From: Streptomyces sp. Edi2
GTDB taxonomy: Bacteria; Actinomycetota; Actinomycetes; Streptomycetales; Streptomycetaceae
DNA length: 64,000 bases
Reading direction: 5' to 3'
Assembly: GCF_040253635.1 (NCBI RefSeq)
Contig: NZ_JBEJGX010000003.1
Coordinates: forward strand, 4,117,501-4,181,500
This document shows positions 1 through 8,235 of the stretch, piece by piece. The notes under the pieces are model-generated. The model was not told the origin of the DNA. It saw only the letters and a program-made list of their open reading frames with translations, and did not search any database. Position numbers and translations under genes: made by a program. Within the stretch, counting starts at the first letter, position 1, and each line of letters begins with the position of its first letter.

Positions 1-1
1 G

Positions 2-625
2 CTGTTCTTCGCCTGCTACGGGCAGTTCGAGTCGGGGCTGGCGGCCTACGCGACCGAGGTCACCCGTATACCGCCGGCCGGCCTGGGCATCGCGCTCGCG
101 GCCAATACGGCGGCGATCGTGGCGGCGCAGTTCGTGGTGCTCAAGCTGGTCGAGCGGCGGCGGCGCAGCCGGGTGATGGCGCTGGTCGGGGTGGTCTGGA
201 CGGTGGCGTGGATAGCCGCCGGGCTGTCCGGGCTGGTGCACGGCGCGCAGGTGGTGGCGACGACGCTGCTGATCTCGACGTATGCGCTGTTCGGTATCGG
301 TGAGTCGATGCTGTCGCCGACGGTGGCTCCGCTGGTGGCCGATCTGGCGCCGGCTTCCCTGATCGGGCAGTACAACTCGGCGTTCGCGCTGGTCAAGCAG
401 CTGGCGTTGGCGCTCGGTCCGGCCGTGGGCGCGCTGATGGTGGGGCACGGGATGTACGGGGCGTACATCGGGATGCTCGTGGTGTGTGCGCTGGGGATCA
501 CGGTGTTGTCGCTGTGGCTGGGGCGGATGCTGCGTCCGGCGCAGGACAATCCGCACCGGGCGGTGGCCTCTGTGCCCGCGGCGCGGGTGCCGGCCGAGGC
601 GGAAGCCGTGGTCTGCGGCGCCTGA
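2..625 (+). CDS. MFS transporter, C-terminal part (5' end outside window)
   Basis: The reading frame is open from base 2 and ends with TGA at 625, so only the last 207 residues are present. They form alternating hydrophobic helices and short basic loops (for example VERRRRSR between helices), the second half of a major facilitator superfamily permease. The tail after the last helix is short and Ala/Val-rich. The substrate cannot be told from this fragment. It converges on the phosphatase gene at 708, and a 38-nt perfect palindrome between them can terminate both. By remembered gene order it would match SCO4121 of S. coelicolor. Confidence 0.85.
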   Translation: MFFACYGQFESGLAAYATEVTRIPPAGLGIALAANTAAIVAAQFVVLKLVERRRRSRVMALVGVVWTVAWIAAGLSGLVHGAQVVATTLLISTYALFGIGESMLSPTVAPLVADLAPASLIGQYNSAFALVKQLALALGPAVGALMVGHGMYGAYIGMLVVCALGITVLSLWLGRMLRPAQDNPHRAVASVPAARVPAEAEAVVCGA

Positions 626-663
626 GCCCGGGCGTCCGTGCCGTAGGAGCGCCGCTGTTGTCT

Positions 664-701
664 GCCGAAGGCCCCGGTCCGATCGGACCGGGGCCTTCGG
701 C
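664..701. terminator. 38-nt perfect palindrome, bidirectional terminator
   Basis: The sequence from GCCGAAGG to CCTTCGGC is its own reverse complement, centred between 682 and 683. It lies between the convergent MFS and phosphatase genes. RNA from either strand would fold into a very stable stem with a minimal loop. No T-run follows, as is common for Streptomyces terminators. Confidence 0.8.
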
Positions 702-707
702 GTACGG

Positions 708-2576
708 CTATCCCCGTGGCAGCGCGAATTCGCACCAGACGGCCTTGCCGCCGCCCGGGGTGCGGCGGGAGCCCCAGGACGAGGCGATGGTGGCGACGAT
801 GGAGATGCCCCGGCCGGCCTCGTCGGCCGGTTCGGCGCGACGGCGGCGCGGGAGGTGGTCGTCGCCGTCGGTGACCTCGACGATCAGCCGGCGGTCCGTG
901 CGGCGCAGGCGCAGGCGCATGGGCGGGGTGCCGTGCTGGAGGGAGTTGGCGACCAGTTCGCTGGCGGCCAGTACACCGAGGTCGTGCAGCTCGGGCGGGA
1001 AGCGCCAGGAGGCGAGGACCCCGGAGGCGAAGGCGCGGGCGCGCGGGGCCGCTTCGGTGCCGCCGAGGAGTTCGAGCGCGGCGTTGTGGAAGAGCTCGGC
1101 GTCGTGGCCGGTCCGTTCGGGGTGCTGCAGGACCAGGATGGCGACGTCGTCGTCGTGGCTGGCGGTGATTCCCAGGGAGCGCAGCAGGCGGTCGCAGACG
1201 ATGTCCGGGTCGCCGGTGGCACCGGCGAAGGCGCGTTCCAGGGCTTCGACGCCGTGGTCGATGTCCTTGTCGCGGCGCTCGACCAGGCCGTCGGTGTAGA
1301 GGACGGCGCTGCTGCCGGGGCCCAGCGGGACGGATCCGGAGGTGTGCAGCCAGCCGCCGGTGCCCAGGGGCGGTCCGGTCGGTTCGGCGGCGCGGCGGAC
1401 CGTGCCGTCCGGGTCGCGTACGAGGATGGGCAGATGGCCGGCGGAGGCGTAGACCAGCCGGCCCTCGTTCGGGTCGTGGACGGCGTAGACGCAGGTGGCG
1501 ATCTGGCTGGCGTCGATCTCGGCGGCCAGGCCGTCCAGGAGCTGCAGGACCTCGTGGGGCGGGAGGTCGAGGCGGGCGTAGGCGCGGACGGCGGTGCGCA
1601 GCTGGCCCATGACCGCGGCGGCGCGCACCCCGCGGCCCATGACATCGCCGATGACCAGGGCCGTACGGCCGGCGCCGAGGGTGATGACGTCGTACCAGTC
1701 GCCGCCGACCGCGGCGTCGGTGCCGCCGGGCTGGTAGGTGGCGGCGACGCGGAGGTCGTCGGGCTGCTCCAGTTCCTGGGGCAGCAGGGAGCGCTGGAGG
1801 GTGACCGCGGCCTCGCGCTGGCGGGCCTCGCTGGCGCGCAGCCGCTCGGCGGACTCGATCTGGTCGGTGACCTCGGCGCCGAAGACCAGGACGCCCTTGT
1901 GCGGGGCGACGCAGGCGACCTCGGGGTCGGGTGCCGGGCCGCTGGCCGCGACCTCGATCGGGGTGCAGGTGAAGGTGTAGTAGCCGTCGCGGGTGCGGTC
2001 GCCGCCCGCGCCGCCGGGGACCTTGCGGGACTTGACCGTCCGCGGTTTGCCGCTGCGCAGCACCTGGTCCATCAGGGGGAGCAGGCCGAGTGTGCCGAGC
2101 TCGGGGAGGGCTTCGCGGGCGGTGTGGCCGGCCGGACGGGGGCCGAAGACGCCGGCGTAGGCGCCGTTGACGTAGGCGAGGCGGTGCTCGGGGCCGTAGA
2201 CGACGGCGACGAGGGCGGGGATGGTGCCGAGGATGTCGTGGACGGACAGTGCGTCGACCGTGGGCGGCAGGGCCCCCTGGGTGGGTTCCCGGGTGGCCGT
2301 GGCTTCCGTGTGCTCGGCGCGGGCCGCGGGGACGGAGCCGGTGGTCGCGGCCGTCGGTGCGGCGGGCGTGCCGCCGTCCGTGGCGGGCACGGTGGACGGC
2401 GCCGGGGACGCCGTGGGCGGTGCGGCCGGCGTGCCGGACGCGGGGCGGGGCGCGGCGCGGTCGGACCGCGCGGCGGCACGCCGTTGAGTGCCGGGGAGTT
2501 TGGCGCTCCAGCGCGTGAAGATCACGGAGGGGTACCTCTTACTTCGCGTCGTCGCGCGGGATCGGGCCGTCGGCAT
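708..2576 (-). CDS. PAS / SpoIIE-type PP2C phosphatase / HATPase three-domain regulator
   Basis: This 622-residue protein is predicted to dephosphorylate an anti-anti-sigma (STAS) protein and to carry its own RsbW-like kinase-fold module. A Pro/Ala-rich linker of about 100 residues is followed by a PAS domain (about 115-240, VVYGPEHRLAYVNGAYAGVF). Then comes a SpoIIE PP2C domain (about 285-475) with GGDWYD, GDVMGRG, SAGHLP, YTDGLVE and HDDDVAILV, which are the expected metal-binding acidic motifs. The C-terminal HATPase module (about 500-620) has SELVANSLQHG as N-box and a GRGISIV loop. The ATG at 2576 is chosen over the longer frame because GGGAGG lies 7 bases upstream. The partner sigma system is not in the window. 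Confidence 0.9.
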   Translation of the reverse strand: MPTARSRATTRSKRYPSVIFTRWSAKLPGTQRRAAARSDRAAPRPASGTPAAPPTASPAPSTVPATDGGTPAAPTAATTGSVPAARAEHTEATATREPTQGALPPTVDALSVHDILGTIPALVAVVYGPEHRLAYVNGAYAGVFGPRPAGHTAREALPELGTLGLLPLMDQVLRSGKPRTVKSRKVPGGAGGDRTRDGYYTFTCTPIEVAASGPAPDPEVACVAPHKGVLVFGAEVTDQIESAERLRASEARQREAAVTLQRSLLPQELEQPDDLRVAATYQPGGTDAAVGGDWYDVITLGAGRTALVIGDVMGRGVRAAAVMGQLRTAVRAYARLDLPPHEVLQLLDGLAAEIDASQIATCVYAVHDPNEGRLVYASAGHLPILVRDPDGTVRRAAEPTGPPLGTGGWLHTSGSVPLGPGSSAVLYTDGLVERRDKDIDHGVEALERAFAGATGDPDIVCDRLLRSLGITASHDDDVAILVLQHPERTGHDAELFHNAALELLGGTEAAPRARAFASGVLASWRFPPELHDLGVLAASELVANSLQHGTPPMRLRLRRTDRRLIVEVTDGDDHLPRRRRAEPADEAGRGISIVATIASSWGSRRTPGGGKAVWCEFALPRG

Positions 2577-2834
2577 GGCGGGACCTCCCGGCCGGCGGCC
2601 GGGGAAAGGTCGGCTGGGGACACTCTCGGCGCCCTTTTGCGGAATGCAGCAAACGTCCAGAATCCTCGTGATTGTCACTCTTTGCAGATACGAGCCCACC
2701 CATGGTCACACGTCCAGTGTGGCCGACCGGACGGACATCCGTCAGACGCCCGGGTGCCGGGAGGGAGTTCCGCGCTCCGGAACATCCCGCCGCCCCGGGG
2801 CTGCCGGCACATCACCTCTTCGGGGTACGGCGCG

Positions 2835-4223
2835 TCAACTGGCCTCGTTGTGGCGTCCGGTGCCCGCGGCGAGTTCGAACTCGGCGCGCGGGTTCTCCAG
2901 CGAGCCGAGCGAGACGATCTCGCGTTTGAACAGGCCGGCCAGCGTCCATTCGGCGAGCACCCGCGCCTTGCGGTTGAAGGTCGGCACCCGGCTGAGGTGG
3001 TAGGCGCGGTGCATGAACCACGCCGGGTAGCCCTTGAGCTTGCGCCCGTAGAGGTGCGCCACGCCCTTGTGCAGGCCGAGCGAGGCCACCGAGCCGACGT
3101 ACTTGTGCGCGTAGTCGCGGACCGGGCCGCCGCGTACCGCCGCCGCGATGTTCTCGGCGAGCACCTTGGACTGGCGCACGGCGTGCTGCGCGTTGGGGGC
3201 GCACAGGGCGCGGGGCTCGTCGGGCTTGGCGGGCGGTGCGGCCGTCAGGTCGGGGACCGCGGCCGCGTCGCCGGCGGACCAGGCGTGCTCGACGCCGTCC
3301 ACCTGGAGCGCGGGGGTGCACCTGAGGCGGCCGTGGGCGTTCAGCGGCAGCCCGGTCGCGGCCAGGATGGGGTGCGGTTTGACGCCCGCGGTCCACACCA
3401 GGGTCCGGGTCGGGAAGCGGGAGCCGTCGCTGAGCTGGGCGACCCGCTTCTCACAGGAGTCCAGCCGGGTCTCCATCCGGACGTCGATATTGCGGGCGCG
3501 CAGCTCGCGAACGGCGTAACGGCCCATGTCGGGGCCCACTTCGGGCAGGATCCGGTCGGTCGCCTCGACCAGGATCCACTTCATGTCCTCGGGCTGGATG
3601 TTGTGGTAGTAGCGGACGGCGTAGCGGGCCATGTCCTCCAGTTCGGCCAGCGCCTCCACGCCCGCGTAGCCGCCGCCGACGAAGACGAAGGTGAGGGCGG
3701 CGTCGCGGACCGCGGGGTCGCGGGTGGAGGAGGCGATGTCGAGCTGGGCGAGGACGTGGTTGCGCAGTCCGATGGCCTCTTCGACCGTCTTGAAGCCGAT
3801 GCCGACATCGGCCAGCCCCGGGACGGGCAGGGCGCGCGAGACCGAGCCGGGCGCCAGGACCAGCTCGTCGTACTCCACCTCGATGGCGCCGTTGCCGGTC
3901 TCCTCCGCGGCCAGGGTGGTGATGGTGGCCCGGCGGTCGCCGTGGTCGAGGGCGGTGACCTCGCCGATGACGACCTTGCACCGCGGCAGCACCCGGCGCA
4001 GCGGTACGACGACATGGCGCGGGGAGATCGAACCGGCCGCGGCCTCGGGCAGGAAGGGCTGGTACGTCATATACGGCTCGGGGTCGACCACGATGATCTC
4101 GACGGTGCCCTGGTGCAGCTCCTGCTTCAGTTTCCGCTGCAGCCGCAGGGCGGTGTACATCCCCACATAGCCACCACCGACAACGAGAATGCGCGTCACG
4201 TCATTCGAGGACACAGTCTTCAC
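2835..4223 (-). CDS. ndh: Type II NADH dehydrogenase (NAD(P)/FAD-dependent oxidoreductase)
   Basis: The 462-residue flavoprotein should oxidise NADH and reduce menaquinone at the inner face of the membrane without pumping protons. The N-terminus has the FAD dinucleotide fold (ILVVGGGYVGMYTALRL). EPYMTYQPFLPEAAAG is the family substrate/quinone region. The second Rossmann motif for NADH is VFVGGGYAGVE, and WSAGDAAAVPD is the FAD-binding segment near the C-terminal third. Length is typical of NDH-2. The start is GTG at 4223 with GAGGAG 7 bases upstream. It is divergent from the AtrA-like gene, with a shared 436-bp intergenic region that contains a possible AtrA operator. It corresponds to SCO4119 by remembered synteny. 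Confidence 0.93.
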   Translation of the reverse strand: MKTVSSNDVTRILVVGGGYVGMYTALRLQRKLKQELHQGTVEIIVVDPEPYMTYQPFLPEAAAGSISPRHVVVPLRRVLPRCKVVIGEVTALDHGDRRATITTLAAEETGNGAIEVEYDELVLAPGSVSRALPVPGLADVGIGFKTVEEAIGLRNHVLAQLDIASSTRDPAVRDAALTFVFVGGGYAGVEALAELEDMARYAVRYYHNIQPEDMKWILVEATDRILPEVGPDMGRYAVRELRARNIDVRMETRLDSCEKRVAQLSDGSRFPTRTLVWTAGVKPHPILAATGLPLNAHGRLRCTPALQVDGVEHAWSAGDAAAVPDLTAAPPAKPDEPRALCAPNAQHAVRQSKVLAENIAAAVRGGPVRDYAHKYVGSVASLGLHKGVAHLYGRKLKGYPAWFMHRAYHLSRVPTFNRKARVLAEWTLAGLFKREIVSLGSLENPRAEFELAAGTGRHNEAS

Positions 4224-4405
4224 AGAGGTTCTCCTCGCGGTGTCGGCCAGGCCCGGGCGGCACCGATCCGGCGGGCGGCCGGCGGCGCGGCCACCCTCGG
4301 GAGCTGCACCCCCGGGTCAAGCACAGCACTGTTCCATGACGCACTGCCGGAGCGGCTTTGTCCACAGGCCCGTCGAAATGTATGACCGGTCGCTGCCCTG
4401 GGGAC

Positions 4406-4420
4406 GGAACGGCATATTCC
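4406..4420. promoter_or_regulatory. Candidate AtrA operator (inverted repeat GGAAC-N5-ATTCC)
   Basis: GGAACGGCATATTCC fits, with one arm mismatch, the 15-bp AtrA site described for the S. coelicolor nagE2 promoter as I recall it (GGAAC-N5-GTTCC). It lies in the divergent ndh/atrA-like region, so it could serve autoregulation or control of ndh. Binding is inferred from the match and the position only. Confidence 0.4.
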
Positions 4421-4546
4421 GCGTGTGCGGGCAGAGGTTCCCTGGTCAGGGGGTGGGTGGCGGCGGAAGAACGGGGTCATGATCCGGGCGGATCGGCCCC
4501 CTTGGTCCGATCGGGGGGCGCATTGCGCGGAACGCCCCCTTCATTC

Positions 4547-4576
4547 TTGACGCGGGCTCAACTATGTTCGTATCTG
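4547..4576 (+). promoter_or_regulatory. Putative promoter of the AtrA-like gene
   Basis: TTGACG at 4547-4552 and TATCTG at 4571-4576 form a vegetative-type promoter with an 18-bp spacer, about 80 bases upstream of the ATG at 4660. The leader then contains a 9-bp inverted repeat (CGCCCTGAC-T-GTCAGGGCG, 4601-4619) and a short GTCTCC/GGAGAC hairpin, which could be operator or RNA structure. Confidence 0.45.
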
Positions 4577-4600
4577 TTGGGGTGGACCCTGTCATCGGTA

Positions 4601-4619
4601 CGCCCTGACTGTCAGGGCG
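4601..4619. promoter_or_regulatory. 9-bp inverted repeat in the AtrA-like leader
   Basis: Perfect arms CGCCCTGAC and GTCAGGGCG are separated by a single T, 41 bases before the start codon and downstream of the predicted -10 box. Position and symmetry suit a repressor operator or a small leader hairpin. No specific protein can be assigned. Confidence 0.35.
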
Positions 4620-4659
4620 GGGAGTCTCCGGGGGGAGACGTCATTACCGGGGGATCACT

Positions 4660-5682
4660 ATGCACATTCAGGGCTCTCATTGGCAGACCAACGTCGCTGT
4701 GGCGCATGCCGCCGACGACGCCGGGAGCGTGAAGGACAACAACGGCACCCACGGCACGGGCAACGGCGCCGGCGTGAGGAACGGTGCCCGTACGGGGACG
4801 GGGGGTCGGAGCACGCCGCTGCGGGTGGATGCCCAGCGCAATCTGGAACATGTGCTGCGTGCCGCGCGCGAGGTGTTCGGCGAGCTGGGGTACGGCGCGC
4901 CCATGGAGGACGTGGCACGGCGGGCCCGGGTCGGTGTCGGCACGGTCTACCGCCGTTTTCCGAGCAAGGACGTGCTGGTCCGCCGGATAGCCGAGGAGGA
5001 GACCTCCCGGCTGACGGACCAGGCGCGTACGGCGCTGGGCCAGGAGGACGACGCGTGGTCCGCGCTGTCCTGCTTCTTGCGGACCTCGGTCGCCTCGGGT
5101 GCCGGACGGCTGCTGCCGCCGGGCATTCTGCGGGTGAGCGCGGACGCCGACCGGGCCGCGGAGCCGGCGGCGGACAGCATGAGCGGCGCCGACGGCACGG
5201 ACGGGCCACGGGTGCCGGACGGGCTGACGAACGGGCTGAGCGAAGCGCGGGTGCCGGAGGGCCTGAGCGAGGCGCGGGTGCCGCAGCAGCGGATGGCGCC
5301 CGGCACGGACGGGGTCCCGGTCGATCTCCGGCTGGTCGCCCCGCACGGCGCCGCGGAGGGCGAGCCGGCCACGGCGGGCGGGGCCACGTCGGCCACTGCC
5401 GGTGCCCATGCCGATGAGGGTGTCGATGCCGATGAGGGTGTCGATGCCGCTGCCGCCGCCGAGGAGATGGCGGGCGCCGGGGCGCTGCTGGAGGTCGTCG
5501 GGCGGCTCGTGGAGCGCGCCAGGACGGCGGGTGAGCTGCGCGCCGATGTGACGGTCGCCGACATTCTGTTAGTGATCGCCACGGGCGCGCCCACGCTGCC
5601 CGAACCCAGCCACCAACAGGCCGCCTCCACACGGCTGCTGGAGATTCTGCTGGAGGGGCTGCGTTCGCGCCCTGCTGAGTGA
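4660..5682 (+). CDS. atrA: AtrA-like TetR-family regulator with a long low-complexity insert
   Basis: The N-terminal third holds a TetR helix-turn-helix (about residues 60-110; VFGELGYGAPMEDVARRARVGVGTVYRRFPSKD in pieces, with GTVYRRF as the recognition helix). AtrA (SCO4118) activates actinorhodin and related pathway genes in S. coelicolor, and the neighbours ndh and a membrane ECF sigma factor match that locus. At 340 residues the protein is long for the family. A Gly/Ala/Asp-rich stretch of about 100 residues, including two sets of tandem repeats, splits the ligand-binding part. The C-terminal helices (GALLEVVGRLVERARTAGELR and following) resume a normal TetR tail. The ATG at 4660 has GGGGGA in front. 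A strong hairpin terminator follows at 5803. Confidence 0.8.
   Translation: MHIQGSHWQTNVAVAHAADDAGSVKDNNGTHGTGNGAGVRNGARTGTGGRSTPLRVDAQRNLEHVLRAAREVFGELGYGAPMEDVARRARVGVGTVYRRFPSKDVLVRRIAEEETSRLTDQARTALGQEDDAWSALSCFLRTSVASGAGRLLPPGILRVSADADRAAEPAADSMSGADGTDGPRVPDGLTNGLSEARVPEGLSEARVPQQRMAPGTDGVPVDLRLVAPHGAAEGEPATAGGATSATAGAHADEGVDADEGVDAAAAAEEMAGAGALLEVVGRLVERARTAGELRADVTVADILLVIATGAPTLPEPSHQQAASTRLLEILLEGLRSRPAE
5233..5286 (+). repeat. 27-bp tandem duplication inside the AtrA-like gene
   Basis: Two adjacent 27-bp units encode GLSEARVPE and GLSEARVPQ. They differ at a few bases and lie within the low-complexity insert, so length change here keeps the frame. Confidence 0.8.
5410..5445 (+). 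repeat. 18-bp tandem duplication inside the AtrA-like gene
   Basis: Two identical 18-bp copies (GCCGATGAGGGTGTCGAT) encode ADEGVD twice. This is the second minisatellite in the same insert. Confidence 0.85.
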
Positions 5683-5802
5683 GGTCCGGCGGCCGGCGCC
5701 GTCCGGTGGGCCCGACCGCCGGGTCCACCCGGTGGGGCCGGCCGGCTGGACGGTGTCGGCCCGCGGTCGGTGTCCGCTCGCGGGCCGGTGCCGTATGCGA
5801 TT

Positions 5803-5844
5803 GCGGAGCCCGTATGCGCCCTTGGGGGCGGGTACGGGCTCCGC
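5803..5844 (+). terminator. Terminator after the AtrA-like gene
   Basis: Perfect 12-bp arms (GCGGAGCCCGTA at 5803-5814 and its complement at 5833-5844) enclose an 18-base loop that itself can pair CGCCC with GGGCG. The rest of 5683-6109 is GC-rich with repeated CCGTATGCG-like words, and I see no gene in it. Confidence 0.7.
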
Positions 5845-6109
5845 GCGTGTGCGGGGCCCGGCCCGTAGGGGGCTGTACGGGAGCTGCCCGGGGGTTTCCA
5901 GGGGGTTTCCAGGGACGCGATGCCCCGTAAGGGTCCGCGGAGGGTACGGCCCGTATGCGCGGCATGGCTCGTACGGGTGAACGTCCGTGCGGTCGTCCGC
6001 GTGCGCACCCCGGATGAGTGGATGGCGGTCAGGACCGCCAACCGCGGGGGTCCGGTGTGGCACGCTGGCGCGGTATTCCGGTGTGACGGCAGCTTCGGGG
6101 GCCTCGAAG

Positions 6110-8161
6110 ATGGACATTGGCGGGCGGCGCGACGGCGAGGCCGGGGTGGACGAGACCAAGGGCACGCCGTCCGGACAGATCCCAGGCCAGGCCAGGACGT
6201 CGGGGGCGGGCACCCCGGCCGGCGGGCCGGCGGAGCGGCACGACCGCGCCCTTCATCCGGCGGGCGAGGGGCCCAGTGTGCCGCCGCAGCGCGGGCGTTC
6301 CCACCGGGCGGGCCCGGAAGCCGCCCCCGAGGGGGGCGAAATCCCGCCGTCCGACGCCCAGTTGCTCGCCAATCTGCGGGCCGGGGACGACAGCGCGTAC
6401 GAGGAGCTGTACCGCAGGCACGCCGAGGCGGTCCGGCGCTACGCCCGGAGCTGCTGCCGGGACGTGCACACCGCCGAGGATCTGACCGGTGAGGTCTTCG
6501 CGCGCACGCTGCAGGCGGTGCGCGGCGGCGCGGGGCCCGAATCCGCGGTGCGCGCCTATCTGCTGACCACCGTCCGCCGGGTCGCCGCCTCCTGGGCGAA
6601 GACGGCGCGGCGGGAACAACTGGTGGAGGACTTCGCGGTGTTCGCGGTGTCCTCGGCCGGGGTGCCGGGGGACAAGGAGACCCTGGACCCTGGCGCGGAC
6701 GTGCGCGCTCTGCACGAGGCCGAGCAGTCGATGGCCGTACAGGCGTTCCGCAGCCTGCCCGAGCGCTACCAGACGGTGCTGTGGCACACCACGGTCGAGG
6801 AGGAGTCGCCCAGCGAGGTCGCCCCGCTGCTCGGGCTGACTGCGAACGCCACCGCCGTACTGGCGCACCGCGCCCGCGAGGGCCTTCGGCAGGCCTATCT
6901 GCAGGCGCATGTCAGCCAGTCGCTGACCGCGGGCGGCGACTGCGCGCGGTATGCCGACCGGCTCGGCGCCTTCGCCCGCGGTGGGCTGCGGATGCGGGCC
7001 GAGCGGGGGCTGCGCAAGCATCTGGAGGCGTGTGCCCGGTGCCGGCTGGCCGCGCTGGAGGTCGAGGACGTCAACCAGCGGATCGGGGCGCTGCTGCCGG
7101 TCGCGGTCATCGGCTGGTTCGCCGCGGGGTACGCCGTCAAGGCGGCGGCCGCGGCGGTGGGTGCCGCGGGAGCGGGCGCGGCGGCGGGAGCGGGCGCGGC
7201 AGCCGGTGCCGGTGCCGGTGCGGCGGCTGCGGGCGGTGGTGGTTCCGCGGCCACGGGGGGCGGTGGTACCGGTGCGGTGGGAAGCGCGGGTGGTTCCGGT
7301 GGTTCCGGTGGTGCGGCCGTGGGCAAGGGGCTGGGCGCGGCGGTGAAGGTCGGTCTCGGCGTGGGGGCGACGGTGGTGGCGGGCGCGGCGCTGGCGCTGG
7401 CGCTGACCGGCTTGCCGGGGCCGGCGCCGAAACCGCGGGCCGGATCCGCGCAGGCGGCCCCGGCCGCGCCGCAGCGGCCGTCGTCCGAGCCGTCGGGGTC
7501 GGCGCTGCCGCCGGCGTCCGGTGCCGCACCGGTCCCGAAGGACGGCGCGAAGCCGCGCCCGAAGGCGCCGCCGACGCATACGTCGCGCCCCGAGCCGGCG
7601 CCCGCCCCGCCGCGGACTCCGCAGCAGCCCACGCCCCGCCCGGCCCCGCCGTCGGCGCCGGCCCCCGGTCCCACGCCGCCGAAGGCCACGCCTCCGGAGC
7701 CCACACCACAGCCTCCGCTGCCCGCCCCGACCGCGTACCCGCTCCGTGCGCTCGACCACGACTTCACGGGCGACGGCAGCAAGCCGGAGATCCGCACCTT
7801 CGGCAGCAGCTGGCTGTGGCAGCGGGAGGCACCGACGATCGCCGGCACGACGTATGCGCAGGGTGCGAGCGTGCACGCGCGCTCCTCGGTGACCATCGAC
7901 CTCAACCGCCGCTGCACCGCGTACGACGCCGTGGCGGGCATCGACGATCTCGGTCCGGTGCTGGGGGCGCTGCGCTTCTCCGTTTATGCGGACGGGGTAC
8001 GGCTGTGGGGGTCGGCGGCGGTGCACGGCGGGCAGCGGGCGGTACCGGTGCATGTCCCGCTGACGGGCCGTAAGACGCTGCGGCTGGTGACCGAGCCGGC
8101 CTCGCACGACGCTGTGGTGGCGCTGGGGGATTGGGCGCAGGCGACGATCAGTTGTCGTTGA
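6110..8161 (+). CDS. ECF sigma factor fused to zinc-anti-sigma-like, membrane and NPCBM domains
   Basis: This is a single polypeptide of about 683 residues. Sigma-70 region 2 (LLANLRAGDDSAYEELYRRHAEAVRRYAR, split across about 80-145) and region 4 (FRSLPERYQTVLWHTT, about 200-265) come first. A ZAS-like HLEACARC (H-x3-C-x2-C) follows, as in zinc-binding anti-sigma factors. Next are a hydrophobic helix, a Gly/Ala-rich segment, a second hydrophobic helix (about 420-440) and a Pro-rich spacer. The last 140 residues form an NPCBM carbohydrate-binding domain (YAQGASVHARSS, FSVYADGVRLW, ALGDWA). The layout suggests a sigma factor held at the membrane and linked to sensing of wall sugars. It matches SCO4117, assigned to group ECF52 as I recall. 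GTG at 6146 with GCGAGG upstream is an alternative start. Confidence 0.88.
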   Translation: MDIGGRRDGEAGVDETKGTPSGQIPGQARTSGAGTPAGGPAERHDRALHPAGEGPSVPPQRGRSHRAGPEAAPEGGEIPPSDAQLLANLRAGDDSAYEELYRRHAEAVRRYARSCCRDVHTAEDLTGEVFARTLQAVRGGAGPESAVRAYLLTTVRRVAASWAKTARREQLVEDFAVFAVSSAGVPGDKETLDPGADVRALHEAEQSMAVQAFRSLPERYQTVLWHTTVEEESPSEVAPLLGLTANATAVLAHRAREGLRQAYLQAHVSQSLTAGGDCARYADRLGAFARGGLRMRAERGLRKHLEACARCRLAALEVEDVNQRIGALLPVAVIGWFAAGYAVKAAAAAVGAAGAGAAAGAGAAAGAGAGAAAAGGGGSAATGGGGTGAVGSAGGSGGSGGAAVGKGLGAAVKVGLGVGATVVAGAALALALTGLPGPAPKPRAGSAQAAPAAPQRPSSEPSGSALPPASGAAPVPKDGAKPRPKAPPTHTSRPEPAPAPPRTPQQPTPRPAPPSAPAPGPTPPKATPPEPTPQPPLPAPTAYPLRALDHDFTGDGSKPEIRTFGSSWLWQREAPTIAGTTYAQGASVHARSSVTIDLNRRCTAYDAVAGIDDLGPVLGALRFSVYADGVRLWGSAAVHGGQRAVPVHVPLTGRKTLRLVTEPASHDAVVALGDWAQATISCR

Positions 8162-8235
8162 GGGACCACCGGCTCACCAGGAGCGTCGGGCCACCCGGCG
8201 CCCGCAACGCCCCCGGCCCCGGCAACGCCCCCGGC

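Noticed and set aside
486..4385. A 1299-codon open frame on the plus strand
   Set aside because: It runs antisense to the PP2C phosphatase and ndh genes, which have clear motifs. It has no recognisable domain and reflects GC-biased third positions.
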